NCBI GenBank assembly: GCA_030848705.1 | Contig: CM061238.1 | Location: 61,791,133-61,855,132 of the forward strand | Origin: Heracleum sosnowskyi | Lineage: Eukaryota; Streptophyta; Magnoliopsida; Apiales; Apiaceae | DNA: 64,000 bases | Direction: 5' to 3' | Part shown: positions 54,756-64,000 of the stretch, in pieces | Layout: each line of letters begins with the position of its first letter | Position numbering within the stretch: the first letter of the stretch is position 1 | Position numbers and translations under genes: made by a program | The notes under the pieces: model-generated | Told to the model about the DNA's origin: nothing | Seen by the model: the letters and a program-made list of their open reading frames with translations, nothing else | The model's database searches: none

Positions 54756-57700
54756 AATTCTATAAACCCATAGGGTCAAACTACGAGAAAATATCCACAA
54801 AATGGCCCGCTTCAATTTTTCCCCATTTTCCTTGTATAGCTCCCTTTAGAGGTAAACGTAATCGGGCGTCCCCTGGTATCTGCTCCGATTCAGGCACAGA
54901 CAGCTTCAAATGAAGTTTTCTACAATTCTATAAACCCATAGGGTCAAACTACGAGAAAATATCCGCAAAATGGCCCGCTTCAATTTTTCCCCATTTTCCT
55001 TGTATAGCTCCCTTTATAGGTAAACGTAATCGGGCGTCCCCTGGTATCTGCTCCGATTCATGCACGGACAGCTCCAAATGAAGTTTTCTGCAATTCTATA
55101 AACCCATAGGGTCAAACTACGAGAAAATATCCACAAAATGGCCCGCTTCAATTTTCCCCCATTTTCCTTGTATAGCTCCCTTTAGAGGTAAACGTAATCG
55201 GGCGTCCCCTGGTATCTGCTCCGATTCAGGCACGGACAGCTCCAAATGAAGTTTTCTGTAATTCTATAAACAAATAGGGTCAAACTACGAGAAAATATCC
55301 ACAAAATGGCCCGCTTCAATTTTCCCCCATTTCCCATGTATAGCTCCCTTTATAGGTAAACGTAATCGGGCGTCCCCTGGTATGTGCTCCGATTCAGGCA
55401 CAGACAGCTTCAAATGAAGTTTTCTGTAATTCTATAAACCCATAGGGTCAAACTACGAGAAAATATCCACAAAATGGCCCGCTTCAATTTTTCCCCATTT
55501 TCCTTGTATAGCTCCCTTTAGAGGTAAACGTAATCGGGCGTCCCCTGGTATCTGCTCCGATTCAGGCACGGACAGCTTCAAATGAAGTTTTCTACAATTC
55601 TATAAACCCATAGGGTCAAACTACGAGAAAATATCCACAAAATGGCCCGCTTCAATTTTTCCCCATTTTCCTTGTATAGCTCCCTTTAGAGGTAAACGTA
55701 ATCGGGCGTCCCCTGGTATCTGCTCCGATTCAGGCACAGACAGCATCAAATGAAGTTTTCTACAATTCTATAAACCCATGGGGTCAAACTACGAGAAAAT
55801 ATCCACAAAATGGCCCGCTTCAATTTTTCCCCATTTTCCTTGTATAGCTCCCTTTAGAGGTAAACGTAATCGGGCATCCCCTGGTATCTGCTCCGATTCA
55901 GGCACAGACAGCTTCAAATGAAGTTTTCTACAATTCTATAAACCCATAGGGTCAAACTACGAGAAAATATCCACAAAATGGCCCGCTTCAATTTTTCCCC
56001 ATTTTCCTTGTATAGCTCCCTTTATAGGTAAACGTAATCGGGCGTCCCCTGGTATCTGCTCCGATTCATGCACGGACAGCTCCAAATGAAGTTTTCTGCA
56101 ATTCTATAAACCCATAGGGTCAAACTACGAGAAAATATCCACAAAATGGCCCGCTTCAATTTTCCCCCATTTTCCTTGTATAGCTCCCTTTAGAGGTAAA
56201 CGTAATCGGGCGTCCCCTGGTATCTGCTCCGATTCATGCACGGACAGCTCCAAATGAAGTTTTCTGCAATTCTATAAACCCATAGGGTCAAACTACGAGA
56301 AAATATCCACAAAATGGCCCGCTTCAATTTTCCCCCATTTTCCTTGTATAGCTCCCTTTAGAGGTAAACGTAATCGGGCGTCCCCTGGTATCTGCTCCGA
56401 TTCAGGCACGGACAGCTCCAAATGAAGTTTTCTGTAATTCAATAAACAAATAGGGTCAAACTACGAGAAAATATCCACAAAATGGCCCGCTTCAATTTTC
56501 CCCCATTTTCCATGTATAGCTCCCTTTATAGGTAAACGTAATCGGGCGTCCCCTGGTATGTGCTCCGATTCAGGCACAGACAGCTTCAAATGAAATTTTC
56601 TGTAATTCTATAAACCCATAGGGTCAAACTACGAGAAAATATCCACAAAATGGCCCGCTTCAATTTTTCCCCATTTTCCTTGTATAGCTCCCTTTAGAGG
56701 TAAACGTAATCGGGCGTCCCCTGATATCTGCTCCGATTCAGGCACGGACAGCTCCAAATGAAGTTTTCTGTAATTCTATAAACAAATAGGGTCAAACTAC
56801 GAGAAAATATCCACAAAATGGCCCGCTTCAATTTTTCCCCATTTTCCTTGTATAGCTCCCTTTATAGGTAAACGTAATCGGGCGTCCCCTGGTATCTGCT
56901 CCGATTCAGGCACGGACAGCTCCAAATGAAGTTTTCTGTAATTCTATAAACCCATAGGGTCAAACTACGAGAAAATATACACAAAATGGCCCGCTTCAAT
57001 TTCCCCCCATTTTCCTTGTATATCTCCCTTTAGAGGTAAACGTAATCGGGCGTCCCCTGGTATCTGCTCCGATTCAGGCACGGACAGCTCCAAATGAAGT
57101 TTTCTGTAATTCTATAAACCCATAGGGTCAAACTACGAGAAAATATCCACAAAATGGCCCGCTTCAATTTTCCCCCATTTTCCTTGTATAGCTCCCTTTA
57201 GAGGTAAACGTAATCGGGCGTCCCCTGGTATCTGCTCCGATTCAGGCACGGACAGCTTCAAATGAAGTTTTCTACAATTCTATAAACCCATAGGGTCAAA
57301 CTACGAGAAAATATCCACAAAATGGCCCGCTTCAATTTTTCCCCATTTTCCTTGTATAGCTCCCTTTAGAGGTAAACGTAATCGGGCGTCCCCTGGTATC
57401 TGCTCCGATTCAGGCACGGACAGCTCCAAATGAAGTTTTCTGTAATTCAATAAACAAATAGGGTCAAACTACGAGAAAATATCCACAAAATGGCCCGCTT
57501 CAATTTTCCCCCATTTTCCATGTATAGCTCCCTTTATAGGTAAACGTAATCGGGCGTCCCCTGGTATGTGCTCCGATTCAGGCACAGACAGCTTCAAATG
57601 AAGTTTTCTGTAATTCTATAAACCCATAGGGTCAAACTACGAGAAAATATCCACAAAATGGTCCGCTTCAATTTTTCCCCATTTTCCTTGTATAGCTCCC

Positions 57701-58451
57701 TTTAGAGGTAAACGTAATCGGGCGTCCCCTGATATCTGCTCCGATTCAGGCACGGACAGCTCCAAATGAAGTTTTCTGTAATTCTATAAACAAATAGGGT
57801 CAAACTACGAGAAAATATCCACAAAATGGCCCGCTTCAATTTTTCCCCATTTTCCTTGTATAGCTCCCTTTATAGGTAAACGTAATCGGGCGTCCCCTGG
57901 TATCTGCTCCGATTCAGGCACGGACAGCTCCAAATGAAGTTTTCTGTAATTCTATAAACCCATAGGGTCAAACTACGAGAAAATATACACAAAATGGCCC
58001 GCTTCAATTTCCCCCCATTTTCCTTGTATATCTCCCTTTAGAGGTAAACGTAATCGGGCGTCCCCTGGTATCTGCTCCGATTCAGGCACGGACAGCTCCA
58101 AATGAAGTTTTCTGTAATTCTATAAACCCATAGGGTCAAACTACGAGAAAATATCCACAAAATGGCCCGCTTCAATTTTCCCCCATTTTCCTTGTATAGC
58201 TCCCTTTAGAGGTAAACGTAATCGGGCGTCCCCTGGTATCTGCTCCGATTCAGGCACGGACAGCTTCAAATGAAGTTTTCTACAATTCTATAAACCCATA
58301 GGGTCAAACTACGAGAAAATATCCACAAAATGGCCCGCTTCAATTTTTCCCCATTTTCCTTGTATAGCTCCCTTTAGAGGTAAACGTAATCGGGCGTCCC
58401 CTGGTATCTGCTCCGATTCAGGCACGGACAGCTTCAAATGAAGTTTTCTAC
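54588..58451. repeat. 20/24-monomer HOR, copy 3 (23 units)
   Basis: Third copy of the long HOR, opening with a recombinant unit (54,588-54,755). It matches the second copy at a 4,032-bp offset and keeps atccgc, cagcatc, catgggg, tgaaatt and tatatc units in order. Private changes include atttcccatg near 55,330 and ggtccg near 57,661. It passes directly into a shorter 8-unit repeat. Confidence 0.9.
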
Positions 58452-60803
58452 AATTCTATAAACCCATAGGGTCAAACTACGAGAAAATATCCACAAAATG
58501 GCCCGCTTCAATTTTTCCCCATTTTCCTTGTATAGCTCCCTTTAGAGGTAAACGTAATCGGGCGTACCCTGGTATCTGCTCCGATTCAGGCACAGACAGC
58601 TTCAAATGAAGTTTTCTACAATTCTATAAACCCATAGGGTCAAACTACGAGAAAATATCCACAAAATGGCCCGCTTCAATTTTTCCCCATTTTCCTTGTA
58701 TAGCTCCCTTTATAGGTAAACGTAATCGGGCGTCCCCTGGTATCTGCTCCGATTCATGCACGGACAGCTCCAAATGAAGTTTTCTGCAATTCTATAAACC
58801 CATAGGGTCAAACTACGAGAAAATATCCACAAAATGTCCCGCTTCAATTTTCCCCCATTTTCCTTGTATAACTCCCTTTAGAGGTAAACGTAATCGGGCG
58901 TCCCCTGGTATCTGCTCCGATTCAGGCACGGACAGCTCCAAATGAAGTTTTCTGTAATTCTATAAACAAATAGGGTCAAACTACGAGAAAATATCCACAA
59001 AATGGCCCGCTTCAATTTTCCCCCATTTTCCATGTATAGCTCCCTTTATAGGTAAACGTAATCGGGCGTCCCCTGGTATGTGCTCCGATTCAGGCACAGA
59101 CAGCTTCAAATGAAGTTTTCTGTAATTCTATAAACCCATAGGGTCAAACTACGAGAAAATATCCACAAAATGGCCCGCTTCAATTTTTCCCCATTTTCCT
59201 TGTATAGCTCCCTTTAGAGGTAAACGTAATCGGGCGTCCCCTGATATCTGCTCCGATTCAGGCACGGACAGCTCCAAATGAAGTTTTCTGTAATTCTATA
59301 AACAAATAGGGTCAAACTACGAGAAAATATCCACAAAATGGCCCGCTTCAATTTTTCCCCATTTTCCTTGTATAGCTCCCTTTATAGGTAAACGTAATCG
59401 GGCGTCCCCTGGTATCTGCTCCGATTCAGGCACGGACAGCTCCAAATGAAGTTTTCTGTAATTCTATAAACCCATAGGGTCAAACTACGAGAAAATATCC
59501 ACAAAATGGCCCGCTTCAATTTTCCCCCATTTTCCTTGTATAGCTCCCTTTAGAGGTAAACGTAATCGGGCGTCCCCTGGTATCTGCTCCGATTCAGGCA
59601 CGGACAGCTTCAAATGAAGTTTTCTACAATTCTATAAACCCATAGGGTCAAACTACGAGAAAATATCCACAAAATGGCCCGCTTCAATTTTTCCCCATTT
59701 TCCTTGTATAGCTCCCTTTAGAGGTAAACGTAATCGGGCGTCCCCTGGTATCTGCTCCGATTCAGGCACGGACAGCTTCAAATGAAGTTTTCTACAATTC
59801 TATAAACCCATAGGGTCAAACTACGAGAAAATATCCACAAAATGGCCCGCTTCAATTTTTCCCCATTTTCCTTGTATAGCTCCCTTTAGAGGTAAACGTA
59901 ATCGGGCGTACCCTGGTATCTGCTCCGATTCAGGCACAGACAGCTTCAAATGAAGTTTTCTACAATTCTATAAACCCATAGGGTCAAACTACGAGAAAAT
60001 ATCCACAAAATGGCCCGCTTCAATTTTTCCCCATTTTCCTTGTATAGCTCCCTTTATAGGTAAACGTAATCGGGCGTCCCCTGGTATCTGCTCCGATTCA
60101 TGCACGGACAGCTCCAAATGAAGTTTTCTGCAATTCTATAAACCCATAGGGTCAAACTACGAGAAAATATCCACAAAATGGCCCGCTTCAATTTTCCCCC
60201 ATTTTCCTTGTATAACTCCCTTTAGAGGTAAACGTAATCGGGCGTCCCCTGGTATCTGCTCCGATTCAGGCACGGACAGCTCCAAATGAAGTTTTCTGTA
60301 ATTCTATAAACAAATAGGGTCAAACTACGAGAAAATATCCACAAAATGGCCCGCTTCAATTTTCCCCCATTTTCCATGTATAGCTCCCTTTATAGGTAAA
60401 CGTAATCGGGCGTCCCCTGGTATGTGCTCCGATTCAGGCACAGACAGCTTCAAATGAAGTTTTCTGTAATTCTATAAACCCATAGGGTCAAACTACGAGA
60501 AAATATCCACAAAATGGCCCGCTTCAATTTTTCCCCATTTTCCTTGTATAGCTCCCTTTAGAGGTAAACGTAATCGGGCGTCCCCTGATATCTGCTCCGA
60601 TTCAGGCACGGACAGCTCCAAATGAAGTTTTCTGTAATTCTATAAACAAATAGGGTCAAACTACGAGAAAATATCCACAAAATGGCCCGCTTCAATTTTT
60701 CCCCATTTTCCTTGTATAGCTCCCTTTATAGGTAAACGTAATCGGGCGTCCCCTGGTATCTGCTCCGATTCAGGCACGGACAGCTCCAAATGAAGTTTTC
60801 TGT
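58116..60803. repeat. 8-monomer HOR, two tandem copies (1,344-bp period)
   Basis: The units T4C5/cagcttc/tac, T5C4/cagcttc/tac, gcgtaccc/cacaga/tac, ttatag/catgca, T4C5 with tataactcc, acaaat/ccatgt, ctgata, and E run at 58,116-59,459 and 59,460-60,803. The private gcgtaccc and tataactcc variants appear in both copies and nowhere else nearby. One small difference is aatgtcccg in copy 1 (near 58,836). At the copy junction the E unit is followed directly by the T4C5 unit, without the F unit that normally follows E. Confidence 0.92.
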
Positions 60804-61979
60804 AATTCTATAAACCCATAGGGTCAAACTACGAGAAAATATACACAAAATGGCCCGCTTCAATTTCCCCCCATTTTCCTTGTATAGCTCCCTTTAGAGG
60901 TAAACGTAATCGGGCGTCCCCTGGTATCTGCTCCGATTCAGGCACGGACAGCTCCAAATGAAGTTTTCTGTAATTCTATAAACCCATAGGGTCAAACTAC
61001 GGGAAAATATCCACAAACTGGCCTGCTTCAATTTTTCCCCATTTTCCTTGTACAGCTCCCTTTAGAGGTAAACGTAATCGGGCATCCCCTGGTATCTGCT
61101 CCGATTCAGGCACGGACAGCTCCAAATGAAGTTTTCTGTAATTCTATAAACCCATAGGGTCAAACTACGAGAAAATATCCACAAAATGGCCCGCTTCAAT
61201 TTTTCCCCATTTTCCTTGTATAGCTCCCTTTAGAGGTAAACGTAATCGGGCGTCCCCTGGTATCTGCTCCGATTCAGGCACGGACAGCTTCAAATGAAGT
61301 TTTCTACAATTCTATAAACCCATAGGGTCAAACTACGAGAAAATATCCACAAAATGGCCCGCTTCAATTTTTCCCCATTTTCCTTGTATAGCTCCCTTTA
61401 GAGGTAAACGTAATCGGGCGTCCCCTGGTATCTGCTCCGATTCAGGCACAGACAGCTTCAAATGAAGTTTTCTACAATTCTATAAACCCATGGGGTCAAA
61501 CTACGAGAAAATATCCACAAAATGGCCCGCTTCAATTTTTCCCCATTTTCCTTGTATAGCTCCCTTTTGAGGTAAACGTAATCGGGCATCCCCTGGTATC
61601 TGCTCCGATTCAGGCACAGACAGCTTCAAATGAAGTTTTCTACAATTCTATAAACCCATAGGGTCAAACTACGAGAAAATATCCACAAAATGGCCCGCTT
61701 CAATTTTTCCCCATTTTCCTTGTATAGCTCCCTTTATAGGTAAACGTAATCGGGCGTCCCCTGGTATCTGCTCCGATTCATGCACGGACAGCTCCAAATG
61801 AATTTTTCTGCAATTCTATAAACCCATAGGGTCAAACTACGAGAAAATATCCACAAAATGGCCCTCTTCAATTTTCCCCCATTTTCCTTGTATAGCTCCC
61901 TTTAGAGGTAAACGTAATCGGGCGTCCCCTGGTATCTGCTCCGATTCATGCACGGACAGCTCCAAATGAAGTTTTCTAC

Positions 61980-63978
61980 AATTCTATAAACCCATAGGGT
62001 CAAACTACGAGAAAATATCCACAAAATGGCCCGCTTCAATTTTTCCCCATTTTCCTTGTATAGCTCCCTTTATAGGTAAACGTAATCGGGCGTCCCCTGG
62101 TATCTGCTCCGATTCATGCACGGACAGCTCCAAATGAAGTTTTCTGCAATTCTATAAACCCATAGGGTCAAACTACGAGAAAATATCCACAAAATGGCCC
62201 GCTTCAATTTTCCCCCATTTTCCTTGTATAGCTCCCTTTAGAGGTAAACGTAATCGGGCGTCCCCTGGTATCTGCTCCGATTCATGCACGGACAGCTCCA
62301 AATGAAGTTTTCTGCAATTCTATAAACCCATAGGGTCAAACTACGAGAAAATATCCACAAAATGGCCCGCTTCAATTTTCCCCCATTTTCCTTGTATAGC
62401 TCCCTTTAGAGGTAAACGTAATCGGGCGTCCCCTGATATCTGCTCCGATTCAGGCACGGACAGCTCCAAATGAAGTTTTCTGTAATTCAATAAACAAATA
62501 GGGTCAAACTACGAGAAAATATCCACAAAATGGCCCGCTTCAATTTTCCCCCATTTTCCATGTATAGCTCCCTTTATAGGTAAACGTAATCGGGCGTCCC
62601 CTGGTATGTGCTCCGATTCAGGCACAGACAGCTTCAAATGAAATTTTCTGTAATTCTATAAACCCATAGGGTCAAACTACGAGAAAATATCCACAAAATG
62701 GCCCGCTTCAATTTTTCCCCATTTTCCTTGTATAGCTCCCTTTAGAGGTAAACGTAATCGGGCGTCCCCTGATATCTGCTCCGATTCAGGCACGGACAGC
62801 TCCAAATGAAGTTTTCTGTAATTCTATAAACAAATAGGGTCAAACTACGAGAAAATATCCACAAAATGGCCCGCTTCAATTTTTCCCCATTTTCCTTGTA
62901 TAGCTCCCTTTATAGGTAAACGTAATCGGGCGTCCCCTGGTATCTGCTCCGATTCAGGCACGGACAGCTCCAAATGAAGTTTTCTGTAATTCTATAAACC
63001 CATAGGGTCAAACTACGAGAAAATATACACAAAATGGCCCGCTTCAATTTCCCCCCATTTTCCTTGTATATCTCCCTTTAGAGGTAAACGTAATCGGGCG
63101 TCCCCTGGTATCTGCTCCGATTCAGGCACGGACAGCTCCAAATGAAGTTTTCTGTAATTCTATAAACCCATAGGGTCAAACTACGAGAAAATATCCACAA
63201 AATGGCCCGCTTCAATTTTCCCCCATTTTCCTTGTATAGCTCCCTTTAGAGGTAAACGTAATCGGGCGTCCCCTGGTATCTGCTCCGATTCAGGCACGGA
63301 CAGCTTCAAATGAAGTTTTCTACAATTCTATAAACCCATAGGGTCAAACTACGAGAAAATATCCACAAAATGGCCCGCTTCAATTTTTCCCCATTTTCCT
63401 TGTATAGCTCCCTTTAGAGGTAAACGTAATCGAGCGTCCCCTGGTATCTGCTCCGATTCAGGCACGGACAGCTCCAAATGAAGTTTTCTGTAATTCTATA
63501 AACAAATAGGGTCAAACTACGAGAAAATATCCACAAAATGGCCCGCTTCAATTTTCCCCCATTTTCCATGTATAGCTCCCTTTATAGGTAAACGTAATCG
63601 GGCGTCCCCTGGTATGTGCTCCGATTCAGGCACAGACAGCTTCAAATGAAGTTTTCTGTAATTCTATAAACCCATAGGGTCAAACTACGAGAAAATATCC
63701 ACAAAATGGCCCGCTTCAATTTTTCCCCATTTTCCTTGTATAGCTCCCTTTAGAGGTAAACGTAATCGGGCGTCCCCTGATATCTGCTCCGATTCAGGCA
63801 CGGACAGCTCCAAATGAAGTTTTCTGTAATTCGATAAACAAATAGGGTCAAACTACGAGAAAATATACACAAAATGGCCCGCTTCAATTTCCCCCCGTTT
63901 TCCTTGTATATCTCCCTTTAGAGGTAAACGTAATCGGCTCCGATTCAGGCACGGACAGCTCCAAATGAAGTTTTCTGT
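61980..63978. repeat. Distant duplicate of 48,557-50,555 (12 monomers, 1,999 bp)
   Basis: Twelve units match 48,557-50,555 in order and include the same fused 151-bp unit at the end. The offset is 13,423 bp, equal to 80 units minus one 17-bp deletion. Private differences are atcgagcg near 63,430 and aattcgataa at 63,828. The two segments either belong to a larger repeat of about 13.4 kb or were copied by a long-range exchange. Confidence 0.9.
63828..63978. repeat. Second fused monomer with identical 17-bp deletion (151 bp)
   Basis: Same acaaat head, tataca/T3C6/cccgtttt/tatatc body and same 17-bp loss (taatcgg joined to ctccgattc near 63,937) as the unit at 50,405. Identical breakpoints in two units show common descent rather than two deletions. 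It differs by aattcgataa at its start. Confidence 0.95.
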
Positions 63979-64000
63979 AATTCTATAAACCCATAGGGTC
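63979..64000. repeat. Partial satellite monomer at the window edge
   Basis: The first 22 bp of the next unit, cut by the window end. It starts aattctataaacccat, so the array continues to the right. Confidence 0.97.

Larger units (their letters stand above)
1..64000. repeat. 168-bp satellite DNA array (381 monomers, all head-to-tail)
   Basis: The landmark aattctataaacccat recurs every 168 bp from base 1 to the end. Other fixed landmarks in each unit are aaaatat near unit position 33, cttcaatttt near 55, ggtaaacgtaatcgg at 96-110 and ctccgattcagg at 129-138. By hand there are 381 units, five with indels, plus a 22-bp stub. All units point the same way and most differ from a consensus at only a few positions. 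The consensus is about 44% G+C. No unique sequence, transposon or gene interrupts the array, so there is no intergenic stretch to describe separately. A 168-bp unit is close to one nucleosome plus linker, as is typical of plant and animal centromeric satellites. A centromeric or heterochromatic role is inference, and I do not recognise the family. Boundaries lie outside the window. Confidence 0.98.
37133..64000. repeat. Satellite domain III
   Basis: About 160 monomers. The marker is a unit end of ttttctac instead of ttttctgt or ttttctgc. It appears from about 39.1 kb onward and only once earlier (near 28.2 kb). Other markers confined to this domain are catggggtc, atccgc, tatatc, cctagtat, gcgtaccc and tgaaattttc. 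Acaaat monomers with ccatgt and T4C5 are frequent, and the domain I cue ctgata returns. The HORs are long (8, 11, 20 and 24 monomers) and copies are nearly identical, so this domain looks the most recently reshaped. Confidence 0.65.

Noticed and set aside
1..64000. CRISPR array, because of regular repeats.
   Set aside because: The whole 168-bp unit is conserved. There are no short direct repeats separated by unique spacers, and no cas genes.
1..64000. Interstitial telomere repeat, because most units contain taaaccc followed by agggt on the same strand.
   Set aside because: There is only one 7-bp match per 168-bp unit, never in tandem, and it is lost in the acaaat variants. This is best explained as chance; the accc-ata-gggt dyad there is very short.
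1..64000. Human or primate alpha satellite, because of HORs and a unit near 171 bp.
   Set aside because: The unit is 168 bp, the sequence does not resemble alpha satellite as I know it, and no good CENP-B box is present.
1..64000. Promoters, terminators, tRNA or rRNA genes inside the array.
   Set aside because: AT-rich words such as tataaa and T runs recur in every unit as part of the satellite. No cloverleaf, rRNA-like block or unique regulatory context was seen.
1..64000. The near-perfect duplications as pure assembly artefacts.
   Set aside because: Copies carry their own private substitutions and indels, as real duplications do. Artefact cannot be fully excluded without reads, so it is kept as a caveat rather than a finding.

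Overview
The whole 64 kb window is one uninterrupted, head-to-tail array of a single satellite DNA monomer of 168 bp. Counting by hand, there are 381 monomers plus the first 22 bp of another, all in the same orientation. No monomer is inverted. I see no transposon insertion, gene, RNA gene, CRISPR array or unique sequence, and both ends of the window lie inside the array. A hand-made consensus is about 44% G+C. The organism is almost certainly a eukaryote. A near-nucleosomal monomer, megabase-style homogenised arrays, and frequent C-to-T/G-to-A variants at CpG sites fit a plant (peri)centromeric or heterochromatic satellite best, but I do not recognise the family and cannot name the species. 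An animal satellite is not excluded.

Layout. The 168 bp phase holds from base 1 to base 27,888. Five monomers then change length: -3 bp near 27,970, +9 bp (a tandem 9-bp duplication) near 36,205, -2 bp near 36,712, and an identical -17 bp deletion near 50,514 and again near 63,937. These five changes account exactly for the phase of every later monomer. By linked single-base variants the array splits into three domains. Domain I (1-16,800) is built from about a dozen monomer types in recurring order. Domain II (16,801-37,132) introduces new types marked by tacagc/gcatcc, ttagaa, tcaagc/tatggc and taggctc. Domain III (37,133-64,000) is marked by monomers ending ttttctac and by catgggg, tatatc and atccgc. 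The II/III boundary is a cluster of irregular monomers.

Within each domain the monomers form higher-order repeats (HORs) of changing size: 4-mers, 7-mers, 8-mers, 11-mers, a 27-mer of 4,536 bp, and a 20/24-mer of 3.3-4.0 kb. Copies share private mutations and differ at only a few bases, so the duplications are recent. Several monomers are recombinants of two types (for example at 54,588 and 50,405), which marks where unequal exchanges happened.

Nothing here encodes protein. Because 168 is a multiple of three, stop codons recur in the same frame in every monomer. The one 61-residue open frame exists only because the 17-bp deletion shifts the frame, and it starts with TTG. The biology of the window is structural: candidate centromere/heterochromatin DNA with a clear record of recent local amplification. 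Functional assignment (CENH3 binding, transcription) is inference and is not visible in the bases. All variant calls and counts were made by eye.
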